Below, in pieces: positions 1 through 6,546 of a DNA stretch of 12,239 nt. The translations under genes were made by a program, and so were the position numbers. Origin of the DNA: Caryophanales bacterium (GTDB lineage Bacteria; Bacillota_I; Bacilli_A; RFN20; JAISJY01); NCBI GenBank assembly GCA_031261365.1, contig JAISJY010000137.1, forward strand, positions 1 to 12,239, written 5' to 3'. The notes under the pieces were generated by a model. The model did not search any database. It worked only from the letters and a program-made list of their open reading frames with translations, and had not been told where the DNA came from. Position 1 is the first letter of the stretch; the number at the start of each line of letters is the position of its first letter.

Positions 1-1
1 C

Positions 2-511
2 AATGTTTCTCCTGCTCAATTATTACAAGCAGGTTTCTTAGCTTCTTTTATTAAATTATATGACGAATATGATATTACTCCTGATGCTATTGCTATTGAA
101 ATTACTGAAACATTTTTAATGAGTAACTTTACAGAAACGGTCGCTAGATTAAAATACTTAAGAGAAAAAGGAGTTCCTATTTATCTTGATGATTTTGGAA
201 CAGGTTATTCTTCTTTGTTATATTTAAATGAATTGCCGATTGATTATATTAAAATAGATAGAGAGTTTGTCAAAGATTTATCAACGAGTAAAAGTAGTAG
301 AACCATCGTTTCTAAATTAATCTCTCTTGCCAACGAATTAAACATTAAAGTAATCGCTGAAGGAGTGGAAACTGATTTCCAAGCTCAATTCTTACTTAAA
401 AATGGTTGTTCATTAATTCAAGGTTGGTTAGTTTCTAAAGCGGTTGTTAGAAATGAAGTTTTAAAACTATTTGATTTTCATGAAGATGTTACTGTTAAGA
501 AAGGTTCATAG
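2..511 (+). CDS. EAL-domain cyclic-di-GMP phosphodiesterase, C-terminal part (5' end outside window)
   Basis: The reading frame is open from base 2, so this is the end of a longer gene; the ATG at 119 is internal. The visible 169 residues are most of an EAL domain, which hydrolyses cyclic-di-GMP to pGpG in the cytoplasm. Visible catalytic or metal-binding motifs are NVSPAQ, EITE, the intact loop DDFGTGYSS, KIDREFV, EGVET and QGW. All the residues usually needed for activity in this part are present, so I infer an active phosphodiesterase. The EAL signature itself and any GGDEF or sensor domain lie off the left edge. The gene ends in TAG, 14 bases before a second EAL protein with its own strong ribosome binding site, so the two are probably co-transcribed. 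Family certain; activity inferred. Confidence 0.93.
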   Translation, partial: NVSPAQLLQAGFLASFIKLYDEYDITPDAIAIEITETFLMSNFTETVARLKYLREKGVPIYLDDFGTGYSSLLYLNELPIDYIKIDREFVKDLSTSKSSRTIVSKLISLANELNIKVIAEGVETDFQAQFLLKNGCSLIQGWLVSKAVVRNEVLKLFDFHEDVTVKKGS

Positions 512-525
512 AATAGGAGGAAATT

Positions 526-2067
526 ATGCTTAATTATATTTTATTTTTAGCTGGGGAAAATGACAACACTTTAGGAGATGCTGGAAATCTAATTGTTTCC
601 TTAGTAGTTATTGGACTTATTGGTTTTGCTACCTATTTGCTTATTGTTTCTATTTTAAAATCAAGAAATAAAAGAGAAACTATTGATAATGAATTAATTG
701 ATGGAGTTTGTTCTAGAAAAGACTTAGTTCAAGCCATGGCAGATTTTGTTGTTAAATATAGAAGAAACAATGAGTTTACTTTGATGTATATTGAAATTCA
801 AAACATTGCTAATTTAAAAGAAATATTTGGAGTTCGGCAGTTTGATAGATTTAAACAAATAATGATTACTAATTTAAGGTCTGTTCTCCCCCGGAATGCT
901 TTGTTATGCCAATTTAATCCTAATGAATATATGATATTATTAAGAGGTATTATTTCTCAAGATAAAACAGAAAGTTTTGCTAATAGAGTTTTAGATGCTA
1001 TTGCTATGCCGATTAATGTCGGTAATCAAGCCGATGGTGAAATCACTTTACAAGCTTTAATGGGAATTGTTATTTATCCTTTAAATGGAATTAATGAAAA
1101 AGAATTATTCAATAATGCTGAAATTGCTTTATATAAATCAAAGAAAGAAGGAACTGACCGTTATACTATCTTTACTGATGAATTAAATAAGACTGAACAA
1201 ACTAATATTGCTTACTACCGCGAAATCAAAGAAGCTATTAGAAAGAAAGAGTTTACTTTCTTTTACCATCCAATTATTGATGTAAAAAACAATACAGTCT
1301 TTGGAGTTGAAGCCTTCATTAGATGGAATCACCCTGTTTTAGGTGTCTTACCTCCAAATAAGTTTTTAACTATTATGGAACATTCTGGTGATATTTCTTG
1401 GGTAGGTAGATGGGGTATTGAAGAATTATGTAAACAATTAAACGAATGGAATAAAGTTATGCCTGGTATTGAGTTTAAAGTCTCAGTTAACTTATCTCCT
1501 AAACAATTAATGGATGAAAAGATTAGTGAAGATTTCTTAGCTATTGTTAAGGCTAACCATGTTCAACCTTCTAGTATTTCTTTAGAAATTGTGGAGTTTG
1601 CCATGTTTGAAAAGTTTGGTATTGTAGCTCAAAACATTGAAAAACTTTCTAAATTAGGTTTCTCTATGGCTATTGATGACTTTGGAGTTGAGGCTAATAC
1701 TTTAGCTAAATTATCAACTTTACCAATAAAGATAGTAAAACTTGATAGGAAGTTTGTTGAAAATACTAAAGATAACTTTATTATTACTAAAATTGTTAAT
1801 ATGTTAGTTGAAGTTGCTGCTAATGAAAATCTTTCTTTAGTTGCTGAAGGTGTAGAAGATTTAGAAATATTAAACTTTGTTAAAGGTTTCAATATCTTTA
1901 ATTGTCAAGGTTATGTTTTTACTAAACCTTTAAATGCTTCTGATATGACTTCTTATTTAAAAGAGGAAAAATGGAAAGAAGTTACTTCTCAAAAAGCTAA
2001 TTTAAGACCTATTGGTGAAGAAGAAAAAGTTGAAGAAACTGAAATATTGCCAACACCTGAAGAATAA
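526..2067 (+). CDS. Membrane-anchored degenerate GGDEF-EAL protein
   Basis: This 513-residue protein has one N-terminal membrane segment (about residues 19-45), a GGDEF-fold domain (about 60-217), an EAL domain (about 228-480) and an acidic tail. The GGDEF signature is replaced by NPNEY (131-135), so diguanylate cyclase activity is very unlikely; such domains often become regulatory. In the EAL domain the signature reads EAF (262-264). The other key residues are kept: N322, E354 and E357, D384-D385, K405, E441 and Q461. Loop 6 is changed from the usual DDFGTGYSSL to DDFGVEANTL, a change linked in this family to weak or lost hydrolysis. It may be a slow phosphodiesterase or a cyclic-di-GMP receptor. 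AGGAGG at 515-520 fixes the start. It probably forms an operon with the preceding EAL gene, and its stop abuts the stop of the convergent CYTH gene. Confidence 0.92.
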   Translation: MLNYILFLAGENDNTLGDAGNLIVSLVVIGLIGFATYLLIVSILKSRNKRETIDNELIDGVCSRKDLVQAMADFVVKYRRNNEFTLMYIEIQNIANLKEIFGVRQFDRFKQIMITNLRSVLPRNALLCQFNPNEYMILLRGIISQDKTESFANRVLDAIAMPINVGNQADGEITLQALMGIVIYPLNGINEKELFNNAEIALYKSKKEGTDRYTIFTDELNKTEQTNIAYYREIKEAIRKKEFTFFYHPIIDVKNNTVFGVEAFIRWNHPVLGVLPPNKFLTIMEHSGDISWVGRWGIEELCKQLNEWNKVMPGIEFKVSVNLSPKQLMDEKISEDFLAIVKANHVQPSSISLEIVEFAMFEKFGIVAQNIEKLSKLGFSMAIDDFGVEANTLAKLSTLPIKIVKLDRKFVENTKDNFIITKIVNMLVEVAANENLSLVAEGVEDLEILNFVKGFNIFNCQGYVFTKPLNASDMTSYLKEEKWKEVTSQKANLRPIGEEEKVEETEILPTPEE

Positions 2068-2649
2068 TTAAATCTTTTTTAAAGAAGAGATAGCTCTTTG
2101 TCTCTTACTTACAGTAGAGTATTCAAAGTTAAGTTCTAATTCACTCATTAAGTTATCTAAAACCCAATGGCAATGTTCAAAGGACTTTCCTTCAAATTCT
2201 ATTTCATAATCTTGTAAACCATTATAATAATTTATATCTAAAAATAAAATACCTCCATCAAAATCAAATTGGTAGCGGTGTGTTGTTAAAGAAGCTAATA
2301 AAACTAATTTATCTGGAATAAAACCAATAAAGGATTCTAATTCTCCTAAAGGTAACTTTCCTGTTTCATTTAAGTAATCTAATTTCTTTTTATCTATTTT
2401 TTCATTTATTTCAATTAAGCCATCTTTTTGAGGTGTTTTAATTGTTAATTGATAACTGTTTTGTTCTTCAATAACTCTACTTCTTAAATGTATTTGTTTC
2501 TCTTTTAAAAAGTCTGTTGAAGTATCATAATAATTATTTGTTTGAATAATAAAGGTTGTTTCACTAGTTATGCCTAACATATCACATACTTCATAAAAGT
2601 CATAATCAGATACTAGTATTTTTACTTCTATTTCTTTTTCTATATCCAT
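2068..2649 (-). CDS. CYTH domain protein (YjbK-like; putative inorganic triphosphatase)
   Basis: This 193-residue protein is a single CYTH domain, the triphosphate tunnel fold. The ExExK signature is EIEVK at residues 6-10, followed by YYDT (40-43), the basic pair in LRSR (55-58), K71, and the acidic strand LDINYY with DYEIEFE near the end. Family members bind long-chain phosphates or triphosphates in a metal-lined tunnel; many hydrolyse inorganic triphosphate and some act on thiamine triphosphate or cyclize ATP. The substrate cannot be told from sequence. The position of EIEVK close to the N-terminus supports this ATG. No ribosome binding site precedes it, and a TATAAT ends only 6 bases upstream, which suggests a leaderless mRNA. 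Its stop directly abuts the stop of the GGDEF-EAL gene. Confidence 0.9.
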   Translation of the reverse strand: MDIEKEIEVKILVSDYDFYEVCDMLGITSETTFIIQTNNYYDTSTDFLKEKQIHLRSRVIEEQNSYQLTIKTPQKDGLIEINEKIDKKKLDYLNETGKLPLGELESFIGFIPDKLVLLASLTTHRYQFDFDGGILFLDINYYNGLQDYEIEFEGKSFEHCHWVLDNLMSELELNFEYSTVSKRQRAISSLKKI

Positions 2650-2655
2650 AAAATA

Positions 2656-2661
2656 ATTATA
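2656..2661 (-). promoter_or_regulatory. -10 box for the CYTH gene, leaderless arrangement
   Basis: On the - strand a perfect TATAAT ends 6 bases before the ATG of the CYTH gene, so transcription would start at or next to the A of the start codon. No good -35 is seen at 17-18 bases. No Shine-Dalgarno motif lies between this box and the gene. Confidence 0.45.
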
Positions 2662-2692
2662 CTACTTTAAAGAATTATTGTAGGCGGTTTCA

Positions 2693-2722
2693 TTAACTTT
2701 TTTGAAGATTATTATTTATAAT
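2693..2722 (+). promoter_or_regulatory. Putative promoter of the xpt-pnp-guaA operon
   Basis: TTAACT (2693-2698), an 18-base spacer and a perfect TATAAT (2717-2722) precede xpt. The start of transcription would fall near 2729, giving a leader of only about 14 bases that carries GGAGG (2735-2739). There is no room for a purine riboswitch, which often controls xpt in Bacillus. Confidence 0.5.
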
Positions 2723-2742
2723 TTAAAAGTAAATGGAGGTTT

Positions 2743-3321
2743 ATGGAAAATATTTTCTTAAAAGAAAAGATAAGAAGAGAAGCTTTAATCATTGATAACA
2801 ACATTATTAAAGTAGATCATTTTCTAAACCATCAAATAGATGTAAAGGTTCTAGACCAAATTGCATCTATTTTTTTTGATTATTTTAAGAATAGAAACAT
2901 TACTAAAATTGTTACTATTGAGGCTAGTGGTATTGCTATTGCTTGTAGTTTGGCTCGTTTCTTAAATGTCCCTGTTGTCTTTGCTAAAAAAGTTTCAAAT
3001 ATCAATGATAACTATTATGCTTGTCAAGTATTTTCTTATACTAAACAAACTTTAAATAATATTGTAATTGATAAGAGGTTTTTAAATGATAAAGATAATG
3101 TTTTAATTATTGATGATTTCTTAGCAAATGGTCAAGCCGTTTTAGGTTTGCTTGATTTAGTTAAACAAGCTCATAGTCAAATAGTTGGAGTTGGTATTGT
3201 TATTGAAAAGTCATTTCAAAAGGGAAGTATTCTTTTAAAGAAACAAAATATTGATTTATTAAGTATCATTCAAATTCAAGAAATAGTTAATAATAAAATC
3301 ATTTTCAAGGGGGAAATATGA
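2743..3321 (+). CDS. xpt: Xanthine phosphoribosyltransferase
   Basis: This enzyme transfers ribose 5-phosphate from PRPP to xanthine, making XMP for purine salvage in the cytoplasm. Its 192 residues closely follow Bacillus Xpt (194, from memory): the N-terminal KVDHFLNHQID, the segment TKIVTIEASGIA, VPVVFAKK, the PRPP-binding loop VLIIDDFLANGQA (120-132), and GVGIVIEKSFQ. GGAGG at 2735-2739 supports the ATG. It is first in an operon with pnp and guaA: its TGA stop shares bases with the next start (ATGA, 3318-3321). The product XMP is the substrate of guaA, two genes on, so the operon forms a route from xanthine to GMP that avoids IMP dehydrogenase. Xpt enzymes may also accept guanine weakly. 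Confidence 0.95.
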   Translation: MENIFLKEKIRREALIIDNNIIKVDHFLNHQIDVKVLDQIASIFFDYFKNRNITKIVTIEASGIAIACSLARFLNVPVVFAKKVSNINDNYYACQVFSYTKQTLNNIVIDKRFLNDKDNVLIIDDFLANGQAVLGLLDLVKQAHSQIVGVGIVIEKSFQKGSILLKKQNIDLLSIIQIQEIVNNKIIFKGEI

Positions 3322-4133
3322 ACAGTAAAAAAATAATTCAAGAAGCTACAGACTATATTATTAAGACTAGCCAAATTAAACATTTTGATATTGGTATTAT
3401 TTTAGGAAGTGGTTTAAATGATTTATTTTTTGATGTTGAGGCTTTATATATTGATTATAAAGATATTCCTCATTTTAAGACCTCTACTGCTCCTGGTCAT
3501 CAAGGGAGGTTTATGATTTTTAATTATGCTAACAAAACTATTATTGCTATGCAAGGAAGATTACATTATTATGAAGGGTATGGAATGGATGCTGTTATTT
3601 TACCTATTGAAGTTTTTAAAGAACTTGGAATATCATACTTAATAACCACCAATGCAGTTGGAGCTATTAATGAAAACTATGAAGTTGGTGATATTGTTAT
3701 TATAAAAGACCATATTAATTTTATGGGATATAATCCAATGATAGGAAGTAATAATCATCAAGGTTCAAGGTTTTTTGATATGAGTAATGCTTATGATTTG
3801 TCTTTGAGAACTGAAGCTGAAACTTTAGCTAATAAAATGAATATTAACACGAGAAGTGGGGTGATGTTAGGCTATTCTGGACCTTGTTTTGAAACACCTG
3901 CTGAAATTAGAGCCTTTAGAATATTAGGAGCAGATATTGTTGGGATGTCAACAGTTCCTGAGGCAATAGCTTCAGCTCATGCTAATCTTAAAATGGTATC
4001 TTTTAGTTTAATTACCAATATGGCTTCTGGTGTTTTAAAAGAAAAATTAAATGAAAATCATATTATTGAAATTGCTCAAGCTAAATCAAAAGATTTAAAA
4101 AACTTAATCTTACAACTAATATGGACAAAATAG
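3318..4133 (+). CDS. punA: Purine-nucleoside phosphorylase, trimeric type (PunA/PupG family)
   Basis: This enzyme splits purine ribonucleosides such as guanosine, inosine or xanthosine with phosphate, giving the base and ribose 1-phosphate. Its 271 residues match the high-molecular-mass trimeric PNP family: the phosphate loop LGSGL (29-33), H61 in PGHQG, GRLHYYEG (80-87), TNAVG (111-115, usually TNAAGG), DHINFMGYNP, GPCFETPAE (188-196), GMSTVPE (209-215) and TNMASG with N234. AAGGGGG at 3307-3313 lies 4 bases before the ATG, and the start overlaps the xpt stop, so translation is probably coupled. The next gene, guaA, begins 13 bases inside its end. Between xpt and guaA its job is probably to supply xanthine or guanine from nucleosides. 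The exact substrate preference cannot be read from sequence. Confidence 0.94.
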   Translation: MNSKKIIQEATDYIIKTSQIKHFDIGIILGSGLNDLFFDVEALYIDYKDIPHFKTSTAPGHQGRFMIFNYANKTIIAMQGRLHYYEGYGMDAVILPIEVFKELGISYLITTNAVGAINENYEVGDIVIIKDHINFMGYNPMIGSNNHQGSRFFDMSNAYDLSLRTEAETLANKMNINTRSGVMLGYSGPCFETPAEIRAFRILGADIVGMSTVPEAIASAHANLKMVSFSLITNMASGVLKEKLNENHIIEIAQAKSKDLKNLILQLIWTK

Positions 4134-5635
4134 TAGTTATTAATTTTGGTAGTCAATATAATGAACTAATTGTTAGAAGAATTAGAAGTCTTAAAGTCTT
4201 TGCTCTTTTACTTAATCCTTCTCAACTTGATTTAAAAGATAAAGAGATTAAAGGAATTATCTTATCGGGTGGTCCGTTTTCTGTTAATGAGAAAAATGCT
4301 TTAATGATAAATGAAGAAATCTTTAACTTAAATGTTCCTATCTTAAGTATTTGTTATGGTATGCAACTAATTAATAAAATGTTAGGAGGTCAAGTAGAAA
4401 CATCTTTAAATAAAGAGTTTGGAAAAACTGAAATAAAGATTATAGAAGATTCTCCTTTAAGCAAAGACTTACCTTTTACTTTTAATGTTTGGATGAGCCA
4501 TAATGATGTAGTTACTAGAATAGCTGATAATTTTAATATATTAGCTATTTCTAATACTAATAAAATCGCGATGATAAAACATTTAGAAAAAGATATTTAT
4601 GGAGTTCAATTTCATCCTGAAGTTGATAATACAGAGTATGGTCTTCAAATATTAGATAATTTTATAGAAATATGTCAAATTAAAAGAGAATATGATATGC
4701 CTAATTTTATTAAGACTAAAATAAAAGAAATAAAAGATATTGTTCAAGATAAAAAAGTTATTTGTGCTTTATCAGGAGGTGTTGATTCTAGTGTGGTGGC
4801 TTTATTATTAGATAGAGCTATTCCTAATCAATTTATTGGAGTTTTTATTAATCATGGCTTTTTAAGAAAAGACGAAGAAATAGAAGTTAGTAATTTATAT
4901 AAAAACATCTTAAAAACTCCTATTACTATTATTAATGCTGAAGATGAGTTTCTCAATGCTTTAAAAGGAGTTATTGACCCTGAAGAAAAAAGGAAAATCA
5001 TTGGCAAAACCTTTATTAGTGAGTTTCAAAAAGTAAGTGAAAAATATCTTGTTGATTTTTTAGCCCAAGGAACTCTTTATACTGATATTATTGAATCTGG
5101 TTACAATAGTGCTAAAACTATCAAGTCCCATCATAATGTGGGTGGCTTACCTAAAGACTTAAATTTTACTTTAATTGAACCTTTGAAAACTCTTTTTAAA
5201 GATGAGGTTAGACTTTTAGGAAAAGAACTTGGACTACCAGAAACCATTTATAATAGACAACCTTTTCCAGGACCTGGCTTAGCAATTAGAATTATTGGAG
5301 AAATAAATAAGAATGATTTATTAGCTTTAAAAGAAGCCCATCAGATTTTAGATGAAGAAATTAAAAAAGACAATTTACAGTTTTCTATTTGGCAATATTT
5401 TATCGTTTTAACTCCAATTAGAACCGTAGGAGTTATGGGAGATAGCCGAACTTATGGAAAGGTGGCAATTATTAGAGCAGTGACAAGTAAAGATGGCATG
5501 ACGGCTGATTATTTTAAGTTTCCTTATGCTACTTTGGAAAGAATATCATTAAGATTAGTCAATGAGGTTAAAGGGATAACTAGAGTTGTTTATGATATTA
5601 CAAGTAAGCCTCCTAGTACTATTGAATGGGAATAA
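4121..5635 (+). CDS. guaA: GMP synthase (glutamine-hydrolysing)
   Basis: This enzyme converts XMP, ATP and glutamine to GMP. Its 504 residues (family usually about 510-525) are complete. A class I glutamine amidotransferase domain (1 to about 190) has the oxyanion segment SGGPFSV, catalytic C78 in SICYGMQ, and H165 and E167 in FHPE. The ATP pyrophosphatase domain has the P-loop SGGVDSS (218-224) and GTLYTDIIESG. The C-terminal dimer domain has PFPGPGLAIRI, MGDSRTY and the ending KPPSTIEWE. The start lies inside the end of pnp with no Shine-Dalgarno motif nearby, so it probably depends on ribosomes finishing pnp. The N-terminal motif INFGSQYNELI at residues 7-17 confirms this start. It uses the XMP made by xpt in the same operon. 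Confidence 0.97.
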   Translation: MDKIVVINFGSQYNELIVRRIRSLKVFALLLNPSQLDLKDKEIKGIILSGGPFSVNEKNALMINEEIFNLNVPILSICYGMQLINKMLGGQVETSLNKEFGKTEIKIIEDSPLSKDLPFTFNVWMSHNDVVTRIADNFNILAISNTNKIAMIKHLEKDIYGVQFHPEVDNTEYGLQILDNFIEICQIKREYDMPNFIKTKIKEIKDIVQDKKVICALSGGVDSSVVALLLDRAIPNQFIGVFINHGFLRKDEEIEVSNLYKNILKTPITIINAEDEFLNALKGVIDPEEKRKIIGKTFISEFQKVSEKYLVDFLAQGTLYTDIIESGYNSAKTIKSHHNVGGLPKDLNFTLIEPLKTLFKDEVRLLGKELGLPETIYNRQPFPGPGLAIRIIGEINKNDLLALKEAHQILDEEIKKDNLQFSIWQYFIVLTPIRTVGVMGDSRTYGKVAIIRAVTSKDGMTADYFKFPYATLERISLRLVNEVKGITRVVYDITSKPPSTIEWE

Positions 5636-5655
5636 TTATTTTCTTTTTCTAAATA

Positions 5656-5664
5656 TGTTAAAAT
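5656..5664 (+). promoter_or_regulatory. Possible extended -10 before the EIIB-like gene
   Basis: TGT followed by TAAAAT (5 of 6 to consensus) lies 15 bases before the start of the small membrane protein, with AGAGG at 5670-5674. No convincing -35 is seen. Read-through from guaA is an equally good source of transcription, as no terminator is visible in the 44-base gap. Confidence 0.3.
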
Positions 5665-5679
5665 TAAATAGAGGTAATT

Positions 5680-6012
5680 ATGGATTTTATTTTAAAGTAT
5701 TGGTATATATTTGTTAGTTTGTTAGTTTTAATAGTTTTACTTATTTTATTTATTATTTATAAGATTAGAAAAAATAAAAATAATAAAACAACTAATGATT
5801 TATTTGCACAAATATTAAATTGTTTAGGTGGTCGGGATAACATTATAAAGTATGAACAAAGAAACTCCCGTTTGCAGTTTCTTTTAAAGGATTATAATAT
5901 CAATAAAGATAAATTAAAAGAATTAGGGATTAATGGTATTGTGGTTAATTCTGATAAAGTTACTTTAGTTATCGGAAGTAAAGCAGATTTATTCGCTAAA
6001 TATATTCATTAA
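5680..6012 (+). CDS. Small membrane protein with a cysteine-less PTS EIIB-like domain
   Basis: This 110-residue protein has a strong N-terminal membrane segment (about residues 6-28), a lysine-rich stretch (29-37) and a soluble domain of about 70 residues. That domain follows the EIIB fold of the glucose family of PTS transporters in order: the start LNCLGGRDNI, the segment where the active site sits, RLQF for the usual RLR, KLKELGINGIV for the usual LKxLGAxGV, and the end VTLVIGSKADLFAKYI. In true EIIB domains a cysteine just before TRLR carries the phosphate; here the stretch reads YEQRNSRL with no cysteine. So it cannot be a normal phosphocarrier and is more likely a sensor, a binding partner or a relic. 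No PTS transporter gene is nearby. Its last 24 bases overlap the end of the convergent maf. Domain assignment is by eye. Confidence 0.75.
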   Translation: MDFILKYWYIFVSLLVLIVLLILFIIYKIRKNKNNKTTNDLFAQILNCLGGRDNIIKYEQRNSRLQFLLKDYNINKDKLKELGINGIVVNSDKVTLVIGSKADLFAKYIH

Positions 6013-6546
6013 CTCTTTCTTTAATCTAGTAAGCGGTAACCCCATGATGTTATTCATTTCTCCACTAAACTCTTTAATAATTGGAATAGGTTGTTCTTGA
6101 ATAGCATAGGCTCCTGCTTTGTCATAAGGATTAGTTTTTTGAATGTAATCAAAAATATCTTGAGCTGATAAATTATTAAAAATAACTTTACTGACTTCAG
6201 AATAAATAACTTGTTTATTTTTACTTAAAATACAAATACCGGTCACCACATAATGTTCGGTATTATTTAAAACATTTAACATATAGGTTGCTTCAATAAA
6301 ATCTTTCGGTTTGCCAAATATTCCTTCGGGTGTAATTACAACTGTATCACAACCTATAACAACATCATCAGGATGATTTTTAAAGACTTCTAAAGCTTTT
6401 TGAGTAGCTAAAACTTTGGGTACTTCAAAATAGTCTAAATCTTCAGCATATTGTTCATTATTTTGGCTTGGTATATTGATAAAGTTTTTAGTAATTAAAG
6501 ATAATAGTTGGATGCGACGGGGACTTTGACTAGCTAATATTAACAT
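5989..6546 (-). CDS. maf: Maf family nucleotide pyrophosphatase (YhdE-like)
   Basis: Maf proteins hydrolyse nucleoside triphosphates, often dTTP, UTP or modified ones, to the monophosphate and pyrophosphate, and are thought to clean the nucleotide pool; some affect septum formation. The 185 residues show the family pattern: LASQSPRR at 4-11 (substrate and metal loop), catalytic D67 in GCDTVV, GKPKD (78-82), VVTGICIL, and AGAYAIQ (144-150), with NNIMGLPLTRL near the end. Length is usual. The ATG shares one base with the TAA of rnj (TAATG), so it is translationally coupled to rnj; a GGGAG lies rather far upstream. The exact nucleotide specificity is not certain. Its 3' end overlaps the EIIB-like gene on the other strand. 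Confidence 0.92.
   Translation of the reverse strand: MLILASQSPRRIQLLSLITKNFINIPSQNNEQYAEDLDYFEVPKVLATQKALEVFKNHPDDVVIGCDTVVITPEGIFGKPKDFIEATYMLNVLNNTEHYVVTGICILSKNKQVIYSEVSKVIFNNLSAQDIFDYIQKTNPYDKAGAYAIQEQPIPIIKEFSGEMNNIMGLPLTRLKKELMNIFSE

Noticed and set aside
119..121. ATG at 119 as the start of the first EAL protein
   Set aside because: The frame continues upstream to base 2 with conserved EAL motifs (NVSPAQ, EITE).
1629..1892. 87-codon - strand frame
   Set aside because: It lies wholly inside the EAL domain of the GGDEF-EAL gene and shows no family features; a shadow frame.
2080..2105. Hairpin in the end of the CYTH gene as a terminator
   Set aside because: Short AAGAG/CTCTT pairing lies in coding sequence and has no T run directly after it on either strand.
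2650..2742. Purine riboswitch before xpt
   Set aside because: The conserved core and three-way junction are absent, and the promoter leaves only a short leader.
3319..3321. TGA read as tryptophan (Mycoplasma code)
   Set aside because: All tryptophans are TGG, no gene is interrupted by TGA, and xpt ends at TGA at the length of its family.
5631..5650. Terminator after guaA
   Set aside because: Only an AT-only dyad (AATAATTATT) followed by a broken T run; too weak to claim.
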